A stretch of 47,720 nt of DNA. Source: JAFGJQ01 sp964586145. GTDB lineage: Bacteria; Planctomycetota; Phycisphaerae; UBA1845. The notes beneath the pieces were generated by a model that had not been told where the DNA came from, searched no databases, and worked only from the letters and a program-made list of their open reading frames with translations. Each line of letters opens with the position of its first letter. The stretch's first letter is position 1. Position numbers and translations under genes: made by a program. This document shows, in pieces, positions 42,385 through 47,720 of this stretch. The stretch lies in the NCBI GenBank assembly GCA_964586145.1, contig CAZPHH010000032.1, forward strand, positions 1-47,720. The letters are read 5' to 3'.

Positions 42385-43311
42385 CTACCCTTTCTCGAAA
42401 ACGAACTGAACCACCCGGTCCTGATTCCGACCGGCTTCGCGCCAACATCTGCCTGCACCGTATCGCCCCGTGCCGCCGAACAGCTCAAACACCCCATCAC
42501 GCTGGCCGGCGCCAAGCTCCAGCCACACGGACCCGCCGCACGCCAGGGCCTCGTGCGCCTCCGCCGCAATCCAGCGGTAGAACGCCAGTCCGTCCTCGCC
42601 CCCGGCCAGTGCCGTCCGCGGCTCGTACTCACGAACCTCCGGCGGCAGCGAGGCCCACTCCCGCTCCGCCACGTAGGGCGGGTTCGACACCAGGATGTCA
42701 AACCCATCCCGCCCACCCCCCCCATCCCCGTTTCTGATATCGGCTGGAAGCCGCAATCCGTCCGCCTCGACAAACGCCAGACGTCCGCCCAGGCCGTGCC
42801 GCTCCGCATTCCGGCGAGCCACGGCCAAGGCTTCCGGGCAGACATCGCTGGCCACCGCCGTCGCCTGGGGCACCCTGGACAGAACGGCCACCGCAATACA
42901 GCCGCTGCCGGTTCCCAGGTCCCACAGCCGGACCGGCCGATCCCCCAGGCCCCGGCAATGCTCAACTACCTTATCCACCAGAAGTTCCGTTTCCGGACGG
43001 GGTATCAGAACGGCGGGAGACACCTCGAAATCCAGCGAGTAGAACTCCTTGTGTCCCACCAGGTAGGCAATGGGTTCGTGAGCCGCCGCCCGGCGTACCA
43101 GGTTCCGAAACGCAGCCCTCCGGCCGTCGTCGGGGATCTGCTCGAAGCGAGTGTAGAGCTCGATCTTGCGGCAGGACAGGGCATGGGCCAGCAGCAGTTC
43201 CGCACAGAGACGCGGCTCCTCCAGCCCGGCACGGGCGAGGTACTCCGTCGTCCAGGTCAGCAGTCGGCCGATCGGCCACACGGCATCATTCGGGCGGGTT
43301 TCCGTACCCAT
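42385..43311 (-). CDS. prmC: Release factor glutamine methyltransferase
   Basis: 308 aa. It methylates the Gln of the GGQ motif in RF1 and RF2. The N-terminal helical domain is followed by PRPETELLVD, LWDLGTGSGCIAVAVL (SAM site) and DILVSNPPYVAERE (NPPY). A Gly-rich stretch, NGDGGGGRDG, just before NPPY is encoded by a run of eight C (42716-42723 on the plus strand), a slippage-prone site. ATG 43311 has no Shine-Dalgarno and lies 7 bases after a -10 box, so it may be translated leaderless. It heads the prmC-murA-archease-rtcB cluster. Confidence 0.94.
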   Translation of the reverse strand: MGTETRPNDAVWPIGRLLTWTTEYLARAGLEEPRLCAELLLAHALSCRKIELYTRFEQIPDDGRRAAFRNLVRRAAAHEPIAYLVGHKEFYSLDFEVSPAVLIPRPETELLVDKVVEHCRGLGDRPVRLWDLGTGSGCIAVAVLSRVPQATAVASDVCPEALAVARRNAERHGLGGRLAFVEADGLRLPADIRNGDGGGGRDGFDILVSNPPYVAEREWASLPPEVREYEPRTALAGGEDGLAFYRWIAAEAHEALACGGSVWLELGAGQRDGVFELFGGTGRYGAGRCWREAGRNQDRVVQFVFEKG

Positions 43312-43318
43312 GCCGGCC

Positions 43319-43346
43319 ACTATACCCCCCGGCAAGCGGTCGACAA
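43319..43346 (-). promoter_or_regulatory. Promoter of prmC, leaderless geometry
   Basis: Minus-strand TTGTCG (43346-43341), 16-base spacer, TATAGT (43324-43319; 5 of 6), then 7 bases to the ATG. Confidence 0.5.
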
Positions 43347-43377
43347 GGTGCGCTCCGAGTGGAGCGTCTGTCGCTTG

Positions 43378-43406
43378 TTGACTTGGCTCTGCCCGTCGTC
43401 GATCCT
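43378..43406 (+). promoter_or_regulatory. Candidate promoter of pyrD, leaderless geometry
   Basis: TTGACT (43378-43383; 5 of 6), 17-base spacer, GATCCT (43401-43406; weak), then 7 bases to the ATG. The spacing equals that of prmC and tatC, which is the main support. Confidence 0.35.
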
Positions 43407-43413
43407 GACGCGC

Positions 43414-44370
43414 ATGAACGCGCAGAGCACGATGCCCGCCGTGGATTTGTCCGTCGAGCTGCCGGGCATGAAGCTGGCCAACCCGCTGATGACCGCCTCC
43501 GGGACGAGCGGCTACGGTGAGGAGTACGCCCCTTATGCGGACCTGACCCAGTTCGGGGCGTTTGTCACGAAAGCGATTACGGTCAAGCCGCGAAAGGGCA
43601 ACCCGCCGCCTCGAACGCACGAAACGCGGGCCGGCATGCTCAACGCCATCGGCCTGGCAAACGTGGGCCTGGACCCGTTTCTCGCCGAGAAAGTGCCCTA
43701 CCTGCGGACCCTGGGCATCCCCGTCATCGTGAACGTGGCCGGGCACACGGCCGGGGACTACGTGACTGTCTGTCGCGCGTTGGATGGCGTGGACTGCATT
43801 TCCGGTCTGGAGTTGAACGTATCGTGCCCGAACGTGTCCGACGGGCTTGAGTTCGGCACCGATCCCGAGCGGTTATGCAGCCTCGTGCAGGAGGTGCGGC
43901 AGGTCGTGCGGCGATGCTGCCTCATCGTCAAGCTCTCGCCGAATGTGACCGACATTGCCGCCTGTGCGGCGGCGGCCGTGCGCGGCGGCGCCAATGCGCT
44001 GTCCGTCATCAACACGCTGCGCGGCATGGCCATCAACGTGGAGACCTGGGAGCCGCTCCTGGCCAACAACGTGGGAGGGCTGTCCGGGCCGGCCATCCGA
44101 CCGGTGGCGGTGCAGATGGTGCATGCCGTCTACAGCCGCGTGGCCCGAGATGCCGGGGTGCCGATCATCGGGATGGGCGGCATCGAGACCTGGCGTGACG
44201 CCGTCGAGTTCCTGCTGGCCGGCGCCACGGGCCTGGCCGTGGGGACGGCGCTGTTTGTGGACCCCGCCGCGCCGCTGCGAATCCGCGACGGTCTGGCGGA
44301 CTATCTGCGTCGCCACGGTATGCAGTCGGTACGGCAACTCATCGGGGCGGTGCGCCTGCACGGCCGGTGA
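43414..44370 (+). CDS. pyrD: Dihydroorotate dehydrogenase, class 1B type
   Basis: 318 aa. It oxidises dihydroorotate to orotate in pyrimidine synthesis. Motifs: NPLMTASGTSGYG, GLANVGLDPF, LELNVSCPNV with the catalytic Cys of class 1 enzymes, INTLRGMAINVETW, NNVGGLSGPAIRPVAVQMV (typical of 1B) and IIGMGGIETWRDAVEFLLAGA. Class 1B enzymes work with an electron-transfer subunit, PyrK, which is not next to it. It is divergent from prmC and convergent with tatC (11 bases). No Shine-Dalgarno is seen. Confidence 0.95.
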   Translation: MNAQSTMPAVDLSVELPGMKLANPLMTASGTSGYGEEYAPYADLTQFGAFVTKAITVKPRKGNPPPRTHETRAGMLNAIGLANVGLDPFLAEKVPYLRTLGIPVIVNVAGHTAGDYVTVCRALDGVDCISGLELNVSCPNVSDGLEFGTDPERLCSLVQEVRQVVRRCCLIVKLSPNVTDIAACAAAAVRGGANALSVINTLRGMAINVETWEPLLANNVGGLSGPAIRPVAVQMVHAVYSRVARDAGVPIIGMGGIETWRDAVEFLLAGATGLAVGTALFVDPAAPLRIRDGLADYLRRHGMQSVRQLIGAVRLHGR

Positions 44371-44381
44371 GCCGCGGCGGG

Positions 44382-45413
44382 TCAGCGGTTGCGCTCGATC
44401 ATGCGCCCGAAAAACAGCCCGCCTTCAAAGAGCAGAATCATCGGAATGGCCAGCAGAACCTGGCTGACCACGTCCGGCGGCGTGAGAATCGCCGCGGCCA
44501 CGAAGATGCCGAACATCACGTATCGCCGAGAGCGGCTGAACACCGCGACCGGCACAATCCGCGTGAGCACCAGGAACACCACTGCCACCGGCATCTCAAA
44601 GGCCAGTCCGAACGCCAGCGCCAGCGACAGCACGAACGACACGTAGAAGTTCAGCCCGAACTCGCTGCGCACCGGGTTGGGCGTGTCCGCAATTCGCATC
44701 GGAAGGCTTCGGATGCCGTCGGCCGTCATCACCTGCAGCCGGTCGGTCGACATGTCGAACCAGATGTCTCCCGGCGACGCATTCTCCGGCGGCTGCGATA
44801 CCAGCGGGATCGACATCGGCTCGGCGGCGGACGCCGGTTGGGACGTGGGCGCTTCGCCGGCGATCATCAGCCGCTGCAGCCGGCTCGGCTGCGTTTCCGG
44901 CATGGGGATGCCCATGCTGAACCCGACGAAGAAGTTCAGCACTACCGGCAGCACCAGAAAGTACATGAACAGCACGCCGGCCCCGAACAGCACCACGGAA
45001 ACGGGTGCGAACGTCCGCACAAACCGCCGCTCGTGGGCGTACAGCCCGGACGCCACGAACTGCCAGACCTGATGCAGCACCCAGGGCGTCGCGATGATGA
45101 CGCCGCTGATCAGACCGACCTTCAGGTAGATGATGAACGTGTCGGGCGGGCTGAGCACCTGCAGCACCGCCTCCTGACCCCGCGCCCGCAGGACCACCAG
45201 GGCCGGCTGCAGAATCCAAGCCAGCAGTTCCTTCGCGAAGAACAGGCCGCCGACGGCACAGACCGCCACGCCCAGCAGGGCCCGGATCAGCCGCGAACGC
45301 AACTCCTCCAGGTGATCGCCGAACGACATGCGCGCCGCGTCCACGTCCGACTCGTCGCGTGGGGAAGGCGGCGAGTCTCCCGGGCTGGACGCAGCGTCTG
45401 GCGGACCGGTCAT
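44382..45413 (-). CDS. tatC: Sec-independent translocase TatC with an enlarged periplasmic loop
   Basis: 343 aa against about 258 in E. coli. Six helices are visible. HLEELRSRL (residues 34-42) is the conserved start with the signal-recognition Glu, and AFEMPVAVV (Glu273) the conserved helix-4 Glu. Two parts are extra: a 28-residue Ser/Pro/Asp-rich N-terminus and about 70 residues between helices 3 and 4 (about 166-253), which should lie in the periplasm. TatC receives twin-arginine signal peptides and, with TatA/B, moves folded proteins across the inner membrane. ATG 45413 lies 7 bases after a strong -10 box without a Shine-Dalgarno; ATG 45329 (MSFGDHLEEL) is an alternative start. Confidence 0.93.
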   Translation of the reverse strand: MTGPPDAASSPGDSPPSPRDESDVDAARMSFGDHLEELRSRLIRALLGVAVCAVGGLFFAKELLAWILQPALVVLRARGQEAVLQVLSPPDTFIIYLKVGLISGVIIATPWVLHQVWQFVASGLYAHERRFVRTFAPVSVVLFGAGVLFMYFLVLPVVLNFFVGFSMGIPMPETQPSRLQRLMIAGEAPTSQPASAAEPMSIPLVSQPPENASPGDIWFDMSTDRLQVMTADGIRSLPMRIADTPNPVRSEFGLNFYVSFVLSLALAFGLAFEMPVAVVFLVLTRIVPVAVFSRSRRYVMFGIFVAAAILTPPDVVSQVLLAIPMILLFEGGLFFGRMIERNR

Positions 45414-45420
45414 CGGCGGG

Positions 45421-45450
45421 ATTGTAGTCAGCCCGCAACGCCAGCGTCAA
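45421..45450 (-). promoter_or_regulatory. Promoter of tatC, leaderless geometry
   Basis: Minus-strand TTGACG (45450-45445; 5 of 6), 18-base spacer, TACAAT (45426-45421; 5 of 6), then 7 bases to the ATG. It is one of the best promoter matches in the window. Confidence 0.55.
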
Positions 45451-45473
45451 CGCAAAGGCGCCCGGCCGGCCCC

Positions 45474-45503
45474 TTGCCTCCTGACCCGGCTGTCGCATAC
45501 CAT
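45474..45503 (+). promoter_or_regulatory. Candidate promoter of the YfcE-type gene
   Basis: TTGCCT (45474-45479), 18-base spacer, TACCAT (45498-45503). Predicted leader about 40 bases. Confidence 0.3.
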
Positions 45504-45551
45504 GGCCGATTCGGCGCCACGTGATTCTTCAGAAGACAGCGGGAACGACTC

Positions 45552-46037
45552 ATGCGGATCGGCATTCTGTCAGACAGCCACGGACGCCATCTGACCGTGC
45601 GGCGGGCCGTTGAACTTTTCGATCGCCTCGGCGTGGACCTGATCATCCATTGCGGCGACATCGGTGACGAATCGGTGCTCGACGAGCTGGCCGGACGCCC
45701 CTGCCGGTTCGTTTGGGGCAACATGGACCAGCCCGGCTGCGGCGTCGACGCCTATCTGAAATCCACGGGCATCCCCTCGCCCGTTACCAACGGCACCCCC
45801 ATCCAGGCGGACGGCAAAACCATCCTTGTCTTCCACGGACATGAGCGGGCGTTTCACCGGGCCGTCAGCGATGAGGCGGCCGACTACATCCTTCACGGCC
45901 ACACCCACCAGAAGCGCGACGAACGGGTAGGCCGCTGCCGCGTCATCAATCCCGGCGCCCTGCACCGGGCCAAACCCAAATCCGTCGCCACGCTCGACAC
46001 CGCGACGGACACCGTCACGTTCCACGACATCGACTGA
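45552..46037 (+). CDS. YfcE/MJ0936-type metallophosphoesterase
   Basis: 161 aa. All metal motifs of the family are present: ILSDSHGR, IIHCGDIGDE, GNMD, FHGHE and LHGHTH, ending with INPGALHR. Proteins of this type hydrolyse phosphodiesters in the cytoplasm; the natural substrate is generally unknown. The gene is divergent from tatC. Downstream lies a block of 19-bp repeats and hairpins. Confidence 0.92.
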   Translation: MRIGILSDSHGRHLTVRRAVELFDRLGVDLIIHCGDIGDESVLDELAGRPCRFVWGNMDQPGCGVDAYLKSTGIPSPVTNGTPIQADGKTILVFHGHERAFHRAVSDEAADYILHGHTHQKRDERVGRCRVINPGALHRAKPKSVATLDTATDTVTFHDID

Positions 46038-46054
46038 CCCCGCTCACTCTAGGG

Positions 46055-46150
46055 GACCGGGCTCATCGTGGGGGACCGGGCTCATCCTGGGGGCCGGCTT
46101 CATCCTTGGGGGACCGGCTTTCCAGCCGGTCATCCGCCGCTCGCCGGCGG
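46055..46150. repeat. Imperfect ~19-bp tandem repeats and two hairpins
   Basis: The unit gaccgggctcatc recurs at 46055 and 46074, with decayed copies at about 46093 and 46112 (period 18-20). The last copy runs into a perfect hairpin, accggct/agccggt with a ttcc loop (46113-46130). A second hairpin follows, ccgccg/cggcgg (46134-46150). The hairpins could end the YfcE-type transcript; no T-tract follows. Confidence 0.55.
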
Positions 46151-46176
46151 GTGACCCGCATTCCACAAAAGACGTC

Positions 46177-46209
46177 GGCCCTGGCCCCCCGTTGGGGGGC
46201 GCCAGGGCC
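46177..46209 (-). terminator. Rho-independent terminator of the PEP-CTERM gene
   Basis: ggccctggc (46177-46185) pairs with gccagggcc (46201-46209), with further C5/G5 pairing inside. Read on the minus strand it is followed by gacgtctttt. It lies about 100 bases after the stop of the PEP-CTERM gene. Confidence 0.7.
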
Positions 46210-46308
46210 GTTTCGCCTTCCATCTTGTCCGGCTTCGGTCAGGTGGAGTTGTCACCGCCCGGCGTCTGCCAAGGCTACGTCAGCCTCGATCCCTTCCGGA
46301 ACCGAAGG

Positions 46309-47058
46309 CTAGCGACGCCGAATCAGACCCAGAGCGCCGAGACCGAGCAGGGCCAGAGTCGCCGGCTCGGGGACGACACTCAGGTCGTCGAACCAGACCG
46401 TCACAGCCGTGCTGAGACCGGAGCCGAGGACGATGCTGTCAAAGTACTCGAAAGCCGGGTTTCGGCTCACTGTCACGTCAGGCACGTCATTCACGTAGAA
46501 CTCGACCGTGCTGGTCTTGATGATCGCCGTGAGCTTGGTCCACTCTGCCGCCGCCATCGCGGCCCGGGTGGCGGCGGGGTCGGTGAAGTCGCCCCAGCTG
46601 GGGGTGGGGGTTTTGGTCAGCACGCGGTAGTTGGCCTTAGTCGTGTCCACGCCGCTGCTGGTGAAGCCCATGGCGATGAGTTCCTGCAAACTGCCCTGGT
46701 CGTATGCGCCGCCGGCATACGAGCGGATCTCGATGTACTCCCGCGTGTGCCAGCCAACCGTCTCAATGTCGACCATGAACTCGAACGTGATGGGGGCCGC
46801 ATCCGTCGCCTTCATCGGCCCGCCGGGGATGTTGATCCACATCCGCTGCTGAGAGTTGGCATTCGGGCCGGCAACGATCGACTGGTCGGACAGGTACCCC
46901 TTGGTCGTGTCCAGTGGCAGCGGGAATTCCGCATAGAATTGGGTATACGGACCACTCAATGCCGCCGTATCGGCATACGACTCGAAGTCGTCCACCCAAC
47001 TGGCCTGGCTCACCGACGCAAAAGCCAGCGTCATCAGCACAACAACTGCTTTCTTCAT
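46309..47058 (-). CDS. PEP-CTERM sorting-domain surface protein
   Basis: 249 aa. ATG 47058 has ggaggag 6 bases upstream and begins a signal peptide (MKKAVVVLMTLAFASVSQAS). The C-terminus has the three parts of a PEP-CTERM signal: VPEPATL, a hydrophobic helix and a final IRRR. Exosortase recognises this tail and releases the protein to the outside or matrix. The middle reads like a beta-sandwich: WVDDFESYADTAAL, WINIPGG, FEFMVDIE, VEFYVNDVPDV and VTVWFDDLSVV, the plan of concanavalin-like (LamG-type) domains, which often bind sugars. No exosortase gene is in the window. Confidence 0.9.
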   Translation of the reverse strand: MKKAVVVLMTLAFASVSQASWVDDFESYADTAALSGPYTQFYAEFPLPLDTTKGYLSDQSIVAGPNANSQQRMWINIPGGPMKATDAAPITFEFMVDIETVGWHTREYIEIRSYAGGAYDQGSLQELIAMGFTSSGVDTTKANYRVLTKTPTPSWGDFTDPAATRAAMAAAEWTKLTAIIKTSTVEFYVNDVPDVTVSRNPAFEYFDSIVLGSGLSTAVTVWFDDLSVVPEPATLALLGLGALGLIRRR

Positions 47059-47623
47059 TTTCTTCTCCTCCATCTGAACAGATGCTTCCTGTCACACGAG
47101 AGCATACGAGAGCGTTTTTCTCCGAGCACCACGGCGGTGTTCGTTTTCCCTTACGTCCGCAGCCGATGCACGTTGAGGCAGCGCTCCGTGAAGAACCCTG
47201 CTCACGCACCGCCGGCGCGACCGATTCCTGAGTTTCCGCGACGAACGAGATGAGATGTGCGGCGTCCAGAGCCACACCCGCCACCCCGGCGGCGCGGCTC
47301 TCTCTCTTGACCCCCATGGGCGCACCCAATTGTAACGGGCGAACATCTGTAAGGTCAAGCTTGTCCTTGACGCAACAGGTACGCCATGCGTCATCCTCAT
47401 GGTTGGCTGCATAACGCGACGTTATCGGCCCAACATCTCATGCTCCGCGTCAAATTGGGTGAATACAATTGAGCCCGGACGGGCTGTGCGTTCGCCTGCC
47501 GATGTGAGCCGCCTTCCTCTTGGTCCAAACGCACCAACTCGGACGGACCGGAGATACGCGTGGATACCGCCCGGCGAAAGCTCAGACTGGCCCTGATTCG
47601 CACGAAGGGTGGGCTGCCGTCCG
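47059..47623. other. Intergenic region: leader and promoter of the PEP-CTERM gene
   Basis: About 565 bases without a supported gene. It has the promoter at 47329-47358, a predicted leader of about 265 bases, and an inverted repeat catctg/cagatg (47071-47084) just before the Shine-Dalgarno. Between 47360 and 47623 nothing recognisable was found, and no terminator for the right-edge gene. Confidence 0.45.
47329..47358 (-). promoter_or_regulatory. Promoter of the PEP-CTERM gene
   Basis: Minus-strand TTGACC (47358-47353; 4 of 6), 18-base spacer, TACAAT (47334-47329; 5 of 6). Predicted start near 47322. No sigma54-type site was seen. Confidence 0.5.
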
Positions 47624-47720
47624 TCACGGCCCCTGCACTTGGTTGACGAAGAGCGGCACGTCGGCCGCGTCGATCAGGCCGTCGCCGGTCAGGTCCGCGT
47701 TCAGGCAGATGCCGGCCGCC
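47624..47720 (-). CDS. 3' end of a dockerin-like tailed protein (cut by window edge)
   Basis: The last 31 codons and TGA stop (47624-47626) are present. They read NADLTGDGLIDAADVPLFVN, a dockerin-like Asp-rich loop and helix, then QVQGP and stop. The preceding ICL fits the usual C-terminal half of planctomycete dockerin-like repeats. The rest of the protein is to the right. It is probably a secreted protein like those ending at 5486 and 8156. Confidence 0.7.
   Translation of the reverse strand, partial: AAGICLNADLTGDGLIDAADVPLFVNQVQGP

Noticed and set aside
41338..43413. Long N-terminal extension of pyrD
   Set aside because: The frame is open through murA and prmC on the other strand, but PyrD homology starts only after ATG 43414.
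1..47720. tRNA, rRNA, CRISPR arrays, insertion sequences, prophage or integrase genes
   Set aside because: Looked for in the gaps on both strands; no tRNA-like T-arm with matching stems, no regularly spaced repeats, no transposase or phage proteins were recognised.

Overview
The window is GC-rich bacterial chromosome, most likely from a planctomycete and probably close to Phycisphaerae. The evidence is the combination of a GFTLIELLVV prepilin-type surface protein, a PEP-CTERM protein, large secreted proteins ending in dockerin-like tails with a C-x-SGPN-x-P signature, a GTG-started Ser/Thr kinase divergent from an ECF sigma factor, and a MurA-containing gene set. This is inference from protein families; no rRNA, tRNA, CRISPR array or insertion sequence was seen.

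Layout. 1-12 kb is an exported-protein region with long non-coding gaps: a cut-off gene at the left edge, a pseudopilin-like protein, an N-acetylmuramoyl-alanine amidase with a golvesin-like insertion, a T5SS/PEP-CTERM-repeat protein and a large lipoprotein. 12-17.6 kb (minus strand) is a small glycan-use operon: GH3 beta-glucosidase, SSS sodium/sugar symporter, and a GH2-like TIM-barrel hydrolase. 18-28.6 kb is housekeeping: RNase Z-like protein, nrdR, rsfS, folE, thrS, infC, a GT-C glycosyltransferase, then sat, an NrnA/DHH phosphoesterase and a sulfotransferase. 28.6-36.2 kb holds a membrane Ser/Thr kinase divergent from a tightly packed operon of ECF sigma, aat, a Maf/DUF115 protein, and a nucleotidyltransferase-like/radical-SAM-like fusion. 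36.3-39 kb holds a lidless Hsp70 and a J-like/double-FHA protein. 39-45.5 kb holds prmC-murA-archease-rtcB (minus), pyrD (plus) and tatC (minus). The right end has a YfcE-type phosphodiesterase, a PEP-CTERM protein and the tail of another dockerin-like protein.

How the genes may work together. The sat, NrnA and sulfotransferase genes fit one sulfation route: APS synthesis, PAP removal and sulfate transfer. Archease and RtcB are a known RNA-ligase pair. The Maf protein and the fusion protein overlap by four bases and probably act in the same glycan step. The fusion protein is the most unusual gene here: its radical-SAM-like half keeps the GGxGEP element and SPASM cysteines but has Ser, Gly and Asp where the three cluster cysteines should be.

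Expression signals. Several promoters can be read as TTGnnn, a 16-18 base spacer and a TAnnnT-type -10. In five genes (bglX, the RNase Z-like gene, prmC, pyrD, tatC) the -10 lies only 7-10 bases before the ATG and no ribosome binding site is visible, which suggests leaderless or nearly leaderless mRNAs. infC appears to start at ATC behind a strong Shine-Dalgarno, and thrS has a long, structured 5' leader.
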